Assembly (NCBI GenBank): GCA_010015675.1
Contig: ML976989.1
Location: 514,395 to 538,405, forward strand
Source: Byssothecium circinans
Lineage: Eukaryota; Ascomycota; Dothideomycetes; Pleosporales; Massarinaceae
Direction: 5' to 3'
Length of the DNA stretch: 24,011 bases
Part shown: positions 10,201 to 17,620 of the stretch, piece by piece
Layout of the letters: each line of letters begins with the position of its first letter
How positions within the stretch are numbered: the stretch's first letter is position 1
Made by a program: the position numbers and the translations under genes
The notes under the pieces: model-generated
What the model was told of the DNA's origin: nothing
The model's database searches: none
What the model saw: the letters and a program-made list of their open reading frames with translations, nothing else

Positions 10201-13200
10201 CCCCTCTCCTTAGTCGCCTTGCCCCGTCGCGAGGGCTTGTCTTGCGTACTGTCTGCATCAGTTGGGCGACGGAGACGTCCTGGAGTTGGCGTGGAAGTGT
10301 TCGTGTCTATATCGGTCTCTGCGCCGAACGTTGGGGCTGCAGAACGTCGCGGTCGTCCCGTCTCCGTAAGGGCCGGAGGAAGTCCATCGTCACCTTGGTT
10401 TTCGGGCCGGTCCATGTTAGCAATAGCTCCTCGACCACGTCCAACACCTCCACCTCGTTTCCTGGGCCCCCCTCTCTTGCCTCTTACTTTACCTTTATAT
10501 TCCCGGCCCCATTTAGTGGCATAGTAGTGATTGATACAATCTTTGTAAGTCCGACTAGTTCCTGCCTCTTTGTACAGGGTTTCCGCCAACTTACCCCACT
10601 TCTTCGCGTATTGGTCTCTATAGTGTTGTACCATAATTTTGTGTTCCTCGGGGGTGAAATCGTCCTCGGGTGGTTCGTAATGAAAGACGAACAAGCCCTG
10701 ACCGGGTTCGCGTTGGAAGTTCGTGTCGATGAATCTTCGCCTTTGAACCTCGTAAGCCGTCAATTCTGTCGGCACTGTGGCTTCTCTTTCTGGATCTGCC
10801 ATTGATCTCCTCGGCTCCTTCTCCTTCTTTCCCATCCGTTCCTCCTCTGCTGTCCTCAAAGATAGTTTAATTACGTGTTCGATGTCCAGGTCGGTTGCCC
10901 ATCGGCTGGAGTGTGCTCGGCGCCCTGTCCCAGCGGTACTAGAGTCTAGAAGGGGACCTGTGGCTGTGCTTGTCACATCCGGGGTCGTGACTCTCACACT
11001 TGGTTCAGCGGACGGTTGCCGTTCTTGTCCGTCGCCGTATCTGGCATCGTCCAGTTCGCGTGCATAGAGGCGCCATTGCCTGTATGCAGCAGCGTACTGT
11101 TCCAAAGTTTCTTCTGGGCTGAGCTTGGGTTCTATCGTCTTTCGTAAACTGTCACGAATGGCATGCATGACCGATTCGTCCATGCGAGGCCCTTCCAACT
11201 CAGATATTGGCGTTGGCGGTCCCGAACCAAGATATGGCAGGGAACTCAGATCAGGTTCTTCCTCCAGCTCCTCGTTGGCCCCCTGGCGAAGACGAAGCGC
11301 ACGGGTTGCTGGCGCGAGTTGCTTCTCCTCTTTATCCTCCATGACGACGTCTTCTGGCTCTTCAGCTTTCGGCGTTGGGAGTTCGGCGGCGGTGCTTTCT
11401 GGACATGGCGCTTCAACGGGTGGTACCGATGCCCTTTCTTCCTCGACGGATTTGGTTTCTTGACGAGGCAAGTGATCTATTGTCAGGCTTGCTAGGAGCA
11501 TTATTTCTGAGAGTGGAGTTGTAGCGCGCAGATGCGAAGCGCTTAGATCGATACGCTTCGACTCTAGGAGTGCTTTTTCGCGGTTATACTTGGCCTCTGA
11601 TTCAGCGAAATCAGCATCGTCAAGATCAATCTCATCATCCGAATCCTGCATCACTTCGGGAGCCGATGAGGTTGCCGAGACAGGAGGTTTTTCTTTGAGT
11701 GGAGACGCGTCTCCCATTGGCACATCCGAAAGACGTCGAGTCTGTATCGGGTCCGGTTTCAGCGAGGCTTCTCTGCGTACCTCTGCTGACACAGCTCGGC
11801 CACGAGTTAGTGCAGCCTCTGTTGGCTGCCGGAAAATGGAGGCAGATGTCGATTGAGCAGGTTCAGCACGCATTGTTGTTGCAGCGAAGCTGTTGCTTTC
11901 AAGCTTTGGCGCTTTTGGTGCCGTGCCAAAGGGACGGTCACGTTCATCCATCTGGAACTCTCGCTTGGCGGGGATACTAGGTCGACCACTAAGGTTTAGG
12001 CCAGGCCGAACCCACTGATTGCTCTTCGGTGCCACTCCCAGAGACATTCTCGGTGGTCCAAAGCCCGGCCGATCTGGTGGCGGATACATTCCCAAAGGTC
12101 GAGACGACATCACATTCGCTCTGGCTGCTTTTGGCCCGGTAGGGATGTTGGCTGGCAGAGCTGTTGGTGAAGTACTTGCTGACGACGCATGTCCTCCCAT
12201 ATTACTATTCCGCGACCCCATCGGTGGCATTACTGCACTGGGCGATGAGTCTCGTGGAGCATCTCGAGCCGCATATGGCAGGAGAGCTGGACGTGGAAAG
12301 GATGGCGATGCGTTAGCTCGAATTGCCGCTTGTGGACCAGTGGGCGGAGGCCGGTTCCTGGCAGACGGGCCTTGAGGTGGAGAGTTTGCGCGTGCGTGAA
12401 CAGTACTTAGAGCTAGATTTGAATGTTTTATTTCCTGCCGTTCCTGGTTTGCCGAGACCAGTGAAGGCGATTGAAAAGGTGGAACAGGAGCTGGACGAGG
12501 TTCGTTACGTATTTTCTCAGCAGGTACAGGCTTGTCTTCAGAAACAGAAGTCTGATGTTGTGTGTCTGCAGGAGCCCGCTCTGGAGGTCGATCTGCTTTT
12601 GGACCTGTTGGCGGAGCTGTTGACAGACCGGACAATAGACTCGTTTTTGGACCTGCGGAGGTGACGGGAGCCGAATTGACGGGAGCGGATGTTGTTGAGC
12701 CAGTTTGAGGTGCAACTGTGGGCACTACAGATGCAAGTTTCGGTGCTTGCGACTGAGCACTGGGTTTCACATCGAGCGCGGGGTTGCGCCAAACATGAGA
12801 TGAGAAGCCAAAGGCTGGGACTGCAGCAGGGGGCGATGAAGCACGTGGGGCATACCGCTCCTTTGAAGCTTCAGCCCGACCTGCAAGCATAAGATCATCT
12901 CGTCCTGGTTCCCGCTTTGTGTTTGAGGGCTCAGTAGCAACGGAAGACCGTCGTGAGAATGCGTCCAAAGATGGTCCCAGACGGTCTGCCGGTGAGTGAT
13001 GTATTGGATGAGATGCTGCTGAAGTGGGTGTGCCTGGTAGGTGCCGCGAATCCAAAGCCACACTTCCCCGATGGGTGTCGAGGCCCCGGGGTCCTGGCTT
13101 ACCAGTGGCTGCAGGCCCAATGTAGGAGTCATACTCTCTCGGTGCAAATCTGCGCTCGTCACGATCTCTCCTGTCAAAATCCCGTTCGTCTCTTATGTCT

Positions 13201-13955
13201 CTTGCGTCCCTTTCTCTCCGCATAGGATCTCGCGAGCGACTTCGCGGGCGATAGGAGCGGTCTGGTATCCGGTCACGCGCGTCATGGTGGCGGTCCCTAT
13301 CATCGTTGTGGAAGTTCCTACCGCGACCCCGCATGTCGTTGTGGAAATCTCGACCCCCTCTCCCCCGCCCGATTCCGCTACCACGATACGATGAACCTGC
13401 GACAAGGGGCGGGTCCGAGTATGTCGAACCAGCAGAAGGAGGGCCATCTCGTGAATTACGTCGAGCGCGATTGATGTCTAGGTCACGAGGCGGAAAATCT
13501 CGTTGATCGCGGCCATCGCGCGTGTCGCGAATCGGCGAGCGTCGCGGAGGTGAAGGTCGTCTGTCTCTTCGGTCGCGGTCAAAGTCTCGGTCGCGATCTC
13601 GATCAGCACGCCAGGAATTGTGAGGATGGTGTTGAGGATGAGCAACGCTAGACAGAGGCGGCGCGTCGCGCAACGAGGGTGCTTCACCGCGCCCAAATCC
13701 CCTTCCCCGTCCATCTCGTGGAGCTGAAGGAGGCCCGTTGGATGGCCCCGCAGGAGGGCCCCGAGGCGGGTCTGCGTGGGATTTAGGACCTCTGGGTGGA
13801 TCTCTAGACGCGAAGCCTCCTTGGTCTCCATTCGGTCGTGAGGTGGAATCGCTAGCCCGCGGGGGATAGCCGCTGCCGTAGGTTGACGGTCTTCTGTCGC
13901 GGTACGGCGACCGGTCGCGCGGATAGCGGCCGTCTGTGTACCGTGCCGAGGACAT
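7242..13955 (-). CDS. SNT1: SNT1 / NCoR-SMRT-like SANT-domain corepressor subunit
   Basis: One uninterrupted 2237-codon frame; the start codon (13953-13955) has A at -3. Residues 1-320 are rich in RD, RS and RG (for example GRGRGGRDF), as in disordered nucleic-acid-binding segments. An acidic, helix-prone stretch (DSDDEIDLDDADF onward, ~770-830) stands out from the low-complexity surroundings. The first SANT domain is at ~1098-1150 (DDFTPEEHKIM to DCINHYYATKWGREYKGK), preceded by ELTAYEVQRRRFIDTN and followed by a basic GKRGGPRKRGG patch. The second SANT domain is at ~1336-1385 (SYWSVTEQTDFQKNVAHFG to MVKNQYLRL). The last ~850 residues are Q/P/S-rich with polyglutamine and REREMRERE runs. Two SANT domains in this arrangement are characteristic of Snt1 and NCoR/SMRT, scaffolds of the Set3 histone deacetylase complex with Hos2 and Sif2 in yeast. 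Complex membership here is inferred. It is divergent from the deoxyhypusine synthase gene. Confidence 0.82.
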   Translation of the reverse strand: MSSARYTDGRYPRDRSPYRDRRPSTYGSGYPPRASDSTSRPNGDQGGFASRDPPRGPKSHADPPRGPPAGPSNGPPSAPRDGRGRGFGRGEAPSLRDAPPLSSVAHPQHHPHNSWRADRDRDRDFDRDRRDRRPSPPRRSPIRDTRDGRDQRDFPPRDLDINRARRNSRDGPPSAGSTYSDPPLVAGSSYRGSGIGRGRGGRDFHNDMRGRGRNFHNDDRDRHHDARDRIPDRSYRPRSRSRDPMRRERDARDIRDERDFDRRDRDERRFAPREYDSYIGPAATGKPGPRGLDTHRGSVALDSRHLPGTPTSAASHPIHHSPADRLGPSLDAFSRRSSVATEPSNTKREPGRDDLMLAGRAEASKERYAPRASSPPAAVPAFGFSSHVWRNPALDVKPSAQSQAPKLASVVPTVAPQTGSTTSAPVNSAPVTSAGPKTSLLSGLSTAPPTGPKADRPPERAPADTQHQTSVSEDKPVPAEKIRNEPRPAPVPPFQSPSLVSANQERQEIKHSNLALSTVHARANSPPQGPSARNRPPPTGPQAAIRANASPSFPRPALLPYAARDAPRDSSPSAVMPPMGSRNSNMGGHASSASTSPTALPANIPTGPKAARANVMSSRPLGMYPPPDRPGFGPPRMSLGVAPKSNQWVRPGLNLSGRPSIPAKREFQMDERDRPFGTAPKAPKLESNSFAATTMRAEPAQSTSASIFRQPTEAALTRGRAVSAEVRREASLKPDPIQTRRLSDVPMGDASPLKEKPPVSATSSAPEVMQDSDDEIDLDDADFAESEAKYNREKALLESKRIDLSASHLRATTPLSEIMLLASLTIDHLPRQETKSVEEERASVPPVEAPCPESTAAELPTPKAEEPEDVVMEDKEEKQLAPATRALRLRQGANEELEEEPDLSSLPYLGSGPPTPISELEGPRMDESVMHAIRDSLRKTIEPKLSPEETLEQYAAAYRQWRLYARELDDARYGDGQERQPSAEPSVRVTTPDVTSTATGPLLDSSTAGTGRRAHSSRWATDLDIEHVIKLSLRTAEEERMGKKEKEPRRSMADPEREATVPTELTAYEVQRRRFIDTNFQREPGQGLFVFHYEPPEDDFTPEEHKIMVQHYRDQYAKKWGKLAETLYKEAGTSRTYKDCINHYYATKWGREYKGKVRGKRGGPRKRGGGVGRGRGAIANMDRPENQGDDGLPPALTETGRPRRSAAPTFGAETDIDTNTSTPTPGRLRRPTDADSTQDKPSRRGKATKERGGRKAKAQPLGAAPAGSPIKIDRKSLGVKMEDEFGKHPLGEMPLPMQPQMLDEHMALLGDPQFPAGMIPSMSERPRLQPSSRPGPSSYWSVTEQTDFQKNVAHFGTDWAAIAMHMGTKTQTMVKNQYLRLIEGGQAPDLERMANEADGKRHRGEDLGPPPTPTPAPKRRYETTQAPLPRTLAPTPEATIPPVMALSKASPPSSNLPRYSNIAQAPQEGKPAYTVQDPGLASIPSIPPQQQQQQQQSPPVQPLRGPSHHSQHLSQSETRRHGPPVGYFSQDFPQRRDHRTVSQSANMPPTSRPLQPQVQSQLRTHEQPHAPFFRPSSLQEREALARVDQQQEYEAQLRFQAQHNRRSSGEGGIARQYPHPGTLPQMRGAQGARSPEHRSTSQQHRATQQPQPIAQQLADASVQPPSSLPPSQHLPPRSAMSTPPVKEEPRHYPVPNTASTQQASQAPAQPPGYSLLSQPAPQTTPAPPAPKPAPEPRKSNLLSLLNDTEPEEPRRKKPTESSVPSHTPTPQQQIPIAPPPPPAVSQALPPQRDYRDTAISQAPFGRASYAQQAALPQLPASRQVVDLTNEQGVGGRAPQREGWRPQYSGQGQPQQPPTHNSPHTSLAQLANHRSVFAQHNNHRYNPSPPPLSAYNNSPHLHSRTPSLSGPPGQPSRHGLSASTAAQHAQTSSSQILQPNPYAQVDPPGSGAQPPGPVGMQPSPHLHMSHLASQREQLHSRNEHSRGHNGGLPYSNPQTPSEHHPPSQHLRGHSIVDPYRGRDPRDLHHEFDPRNPERDMSRELAHQTNQLRDAYQARSSGPPQSHPDARYAPQQERGYPSQRSQTPLSRSDHGQAPPLQHPPQSSLGDSYSLFGQRQEDAHRFRESFSRDNRIVDRLREEQAQQHAALSREDSYVQREREMREREMREREREMREREMRDAQLRETLMRRGAPPPSLPPGPGSGQEQRGGPPPTQPMDWSRHPSQQQQQPPQERWNR

Positions 13956-15509
13956 GTTGGTGTTCTAAGGGTTCGGTGGTTCTCTCTAGGCTATACATGG
14001 GCTCGTGTGGAGCGCGGGATGGCAACGTGTGGTTGGGGTCTCGAAATCTGCGCTAGGACGTCAACAACCAGGATCACTGGCGGCGCTGAAGTGTACGTAC
14101 TGGCGATGGAAAAAGATTGATATTTGGTGGTTTGGTAGAGTGGCGGCGCCCCTTGGAAGCGAAGGAAAATCCGCGGTCGAGAGACGGTCGATATTCGGGT
14201 GACTGCTGTTGGCGACAGGCGACGTTCACGATGGGCGTTTGGAGATTCGCACTAACGCACGGTGGGCAAAAGTCGGGTCCGTGCTCAATTCTAAATCCAC
14301 TGGGCCCTGGGGCTGAAGAGTCAACGTGACGAAGACGAGTTGGAACTGTTCAACGATGCGGGCTCGAATGCGATGTGGCGGAATGTGGACAGCACGACGG
14401 AGTATCCTAGCTAGACTATTCAGATTCCATTCCCAGGCGGCGTGGAGCGCACTGTGCAGTGAGAGGGAGTATAGGCAGTTGCGGCCTCGGCCGTTAACGT
14501 GGCGCCGTGGTTCGGGAAAGGGAAGGGGCCCAGGCACGTGGACGTGGACGTCTGAAGAGAGCTGAGGTAAAGGTGAAGGTGAAGGTGAAGGTGGTGTCGT
14601 TGTCTATGGTCTATCCAGGATGTCCGCCAGAGCAACCCGGCGCCATGGTGTCGTTGGAGAGGTCGCTGCCGTCGGTGGACGATGATGATGGGGGAGGAAC
14701 GTGGAAGGGGCAACAGAACTGGCCGCGGCAGCAGCCCGGCCAGTGCGTGCAGTGTGCACTAGGGAAGCACGAAGGCACTTCGGCTCTGCGAGACAAAGCG
14801 AAAGGCCCAATTTTGCGCCCCTCGCAGCGCTCGCAAGCCCGCCTGGCCCAAAGGATCGTGCAGGGTTGGTCCCGGTGATGCCAGATGGTACGCATGGGAG
14901 GCCCGGTATGCGACGTGTGATTGGATGGCCTTTTCAAGATTCGATGGTGTGCCGGATCCTGCTCAGTCTTGCAGGCATCTCTCGAGTGCCAACCGCCGCC
15001 ATTTTCCGAAACTTGTATCAGGACGTAAGGCAATCCAGCCCAGCGGATCCCGCATCCATAAGCCATAAATAAGCCATAAGCATGCAGATGCCGTGTGCTC
15101 GCGGTGATGGCTGCCTACTGTAGGGAGCATATGTACGGCAATGCGATAATGATAGCCACCGCCGACGTTTGGCACGTCAACTGGTCTCTCTCCAGCGCTG
15201 ACGCGGGCGCGCCTTTTTAGCAGTCGAGATCTGCATGCACGGTCCGCTGGGTTCGGCGCTAGATCTGAGCTTGAATCGTTCGGGAAAAGCGCGCATGTGG
15301 GGTATGGGTCTGAGGCAGCGAAAATCTCGAACGCGTAACAAGTAACACACAGGTGAACAGAAATCAAGTGAAGGAGTGCAAGACCGAGAGCGACACACGA
15401 CCCCTTCCTTACCTTTACCTTTACCCTTGCAAATCTACTGCTAGACACTGCCGTACCTAAACTCCAACCCCGCCAGAGAAGCCTTTGCATTATTCCAGAA
15501 CTGCGTGTC
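13956..15509. promoter_or_regulatory. Divergent intergenic region between SNT1-like and deoxyhypusine synthase genes
   Basis: The 5' ends of the two genes face each other across 1554 bp, so this region must carry both promoters and 5' UTRs. Visible elements: a CACGTG E-box at 14535-14540, a GGTGAA-type hexamer repeat at 14565-14595 and a CCTTTACC-containing tract at 15407-15427. Open frames here (for example 14963-15523 minus) show no domain and look like chance. I cannot place transcription starts. Confidence 0.6.
14565..14595. repeat. GGTGAA-type hexamer repeat in the divergent promoter
   Basis: AGGTAAAGGTGAAGGTGAAG and continuing units form about four hexamers. The reverse complement of its first part (CCTTTACC) is found near the other gene at 15407-15427, so a shared factor-binding motif is possible but unproven. 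Confidence 0.55.
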
Positions 15510-16710
15510 ATGACGTCGGCCAATCAAGGAACCATGACGGGTGCACCCTCGGGCGCCACGGACGCGGTGCTGAAGCCGTCCGACCCAGTGCCGGAGGGCT
15601 CAAGAGAGGTGCGCGGCATAGACTTCAACGACTATGCGCAGCGCAGCATCACCGTCGAGGAGCTGATGGGCGGCTACGCAAACATGGGCTTCCAGGCAAC
15701 CGCCGTTGGCGAGGCTGTGCGCATTGTCAACGACATGGTGAGCCATCATCCTTGGGCTTCCGTTGGCGAAACGATTTAGCCGGAAATAGAAAACCCTCCC
15801 CGCCGCAAGCCTCGTTTTGGTCGTGCGCCTAGTGTTTCCCGCTAACACATGACAGCGCACGTGGAGGCATGCTGAAACGAGCGAGAGGACGACAGTCTTC
15901 CTGGGGTATACGTCCAATTTAATATCATCTGGCTTGCGCGAGACTTTGCGCTACCTCGTCCAGCACAACCATGTTTCGGCCATTGTCACCACTGCGGGCG
16001 GCGTCGAGGAAGACTTCATCAAGTGCCTCGCGCCGACCTATCTCGGTTCTTTCGCAACGCCCGGGGCAGGCCTACGCGCAAAGGGAATGAACCGCATCGG
16101 CAACCTCGTCGTGCCCAACAGCAATTACTGCGCCTTCGAAGACTGGGTCGTACCGATACTCGACAAGATGCTGGAAGAGCAAGAAGCGAGCAAAAAGACG
16201 GACGAGCCGCTGCACTGGACGCCGAGCAAAGTCATCAACCGCTTGGGAAAGGAAATCAATGACGAGCGTTCAGTGTACTACTGGGCCTGGAAGAATGACA
16301 TCCCCGTCTTCTGTCCAGCCTTGACAGACGGGAGTCTGGGCGACATGCTCTTCTTTCATACTTTCAAGTCGTCGCCGGAGCAGCTACGGATAGATATCGT
16401 CGAGGACATCCGAAAAGTAAACTCCCTAGCAATGAAAGCGAAGAGAGCAGGCATGATCATCCTCGGGGGTGGGGTAGTAAAGCACCATATTGCGAATGCG
16501 TGTCTGATGCGCAATGGTGCAGAAAGCGCGGTATACATCAACACTGCGCAAGAGTTTGACGGTAGTGATGCAGGGGCCCGCCCTGACGAAGCCGTGAGCT
16601 GGGGAAAAATCAAAGCGGACGGCGACAGTGTGAAGGTGTATGCGGAGGCCACGGTCGTGTTTCCGCTGATCGTAGCGGCGACATTCGCTCGAGTGCAGGC
16701 CCCGGTTTAG
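15510..16710 (+). CDS. DYS1: Deoxyhypusine synthase
   Basis: Exons 15510-15737 and 15856-16710; the intron is 118 bp (donor GTGAGC, branch GCTAAC, acceptor GACAG), phase 0. The 360-aa product is close to the family length (about 370-390). It transfers the aminobutyl group of spermidine to one lysine of eIF5A, using NAD+, the first step of hypusine formation in the cytosol. Diagnostic stretches: [40 protein letters not shown] (from residue 121), [51 protein letters not shown] and SWGK, whose lysine (K327) corresponds to the enzyme-intermediate lysine. All key motifs are intact. The start was chosen as the first ATG in frame; the extra ~20 N-terminal residues are low-complexity and the next ATG is 15534. 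It is a single-copy essential gene in yeast and serves as a housekeeping anchor. Confidence 0.96.
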
Positions 16711-17587
16711 ATGGATAAATGTCTACATTGTTGCAAGTAGTCGAGTATGGCAATAGAACAGTTACTGGCTAGAAAGAGTCCATGTATTGTCTTCAATATG
16801 GTAGCGTCTGTGAACAACGTGTCAAAGAAAACTGCGGTGTGACGTTTCCAGGAGTGATGTCGGAAGAGAAGCGATGTGTGCAAGGATGCGTTGGATTGGC
16901 AGGACCCGCTCGGTCCGCTAATCCCAAAAGGATCGAGCTGGATGGCTGCCTGGGCGACTTTGACACACCGAAGGAAGGCAACCGGTGCTGCTGTGATGAG
17001 GATGCTGCCTGTCGGGAGTAACTACCAGCTGAGAAAAGGGGCGGCCTGCTGGCAACAAAAGGCTCAGATGGATCGTAGCGGAGGAGTCACTGAAGACGAG
17101 AAGTCACTGATAGGTGATACCCTTGCTTAGCGGTCTGGGGATACTGTAGCTACCTAGCCTACCTGGTATCGTCCGACAGCCTCATTGCACAGGAACATCC
17201 AGTTACTTATGTAAAGCCACCAGCCACGTCGTCGTGCACGTCTTCTTGTCACTCTTCGCCGTGCCCTCCTGCGCATCCCCAGACACTCGTATTGCTCTGT
17301 CCTTGCACCAGTCAGACGTCTGATTTAATTTTAAAGCGTTCAACCAAGCTCGATAAAGCTTCGGCGATAAGCACGTCAGAGCTCCGCCGCTGTTAACGGT
17401 CGCCATCTCTCACCGACAGATACTTTTACTTCCCCCTCGCCGCTGCCCTCCTCATTGAGGCTCAATCATAGACAATATCTTCCAATCCAAGTGACGCTCC
17501 TATTCAGGTAAGAGACTCTCCGGACAAGCATCGCATGCCTTGACGTACAGATCTACCGTTACTCACAGCAGTAGGCTAGCACCGTAC
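16711..17587. other. Intergenic region and probable promoter of the MATH/USP/MORN/RING gene
   Basis: No supported gene is seen. It should contain the 3' UTR of deoxyhypusine synthase and the promoter and 5' UTR of the next gene. Short open frames on both strands (for example 16782-17021 plus, 17203-17406 minus) have no recognisable features. Confidence 0.6.
17508..17567 (+). other. Possible 5' UTR intron of the MATH/USP/MORN/RING gene
   Basis: A GTAAGA donor follows TTCAG at 17508; CTTGAC at 17539-17544 could be the branch point; acceptor candidates are TACAG ending at 17550 and CACAG ending at 17567. The placement is a guess from signal quality only. Confidence 0.3.
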
Positions 17588-17620
17588 ATGTGCACCACCA
17601 CACGCCCACCGCAGCCATGA
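17588..17620 (+). promoter_or_regulatory. Upstream ORF overlapping the main start codon (ATGA)
   Basis: ATG at 17588 opens a 10-codon frame (MCTTTRPPQP) whose TGA stop, 17618-17620, overlaps the main ATG, 17617-17619. If it is in the mRNA, ribosomes finishing it would stop exactly at the main start, an arrangement seen in termination-reinitiation control. Whether transcription starts upstream of it is unknown. Confidence 0.45.

Noticed and set aside
10588..10610. Possible minus-strand intron donor (GTAAGT) inside SANT1
   Set aside because: It encodes the conserved WGKLAE stretch of the SANT domain, so it is coding.
10017..10805. 262-codon open frame on the plus strand
   Set aside because: It lies wholly antisense to the SANT1 region of the SNT1-like gene, where the minus-strand reading is conserved; the plus frame has no recognisable domain.
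14963..15523. 186-codon minus-strand frame across the deoxyhypusine synthase promoter
   Set aside because: No motif, overlaps the start of a secure gene, and has no splice or start context in favour.
17590..17616. Start of the RING gene at 17590
   Set aside because: The codon at 17590 is GTG; the first in-frame ATG is 17617.
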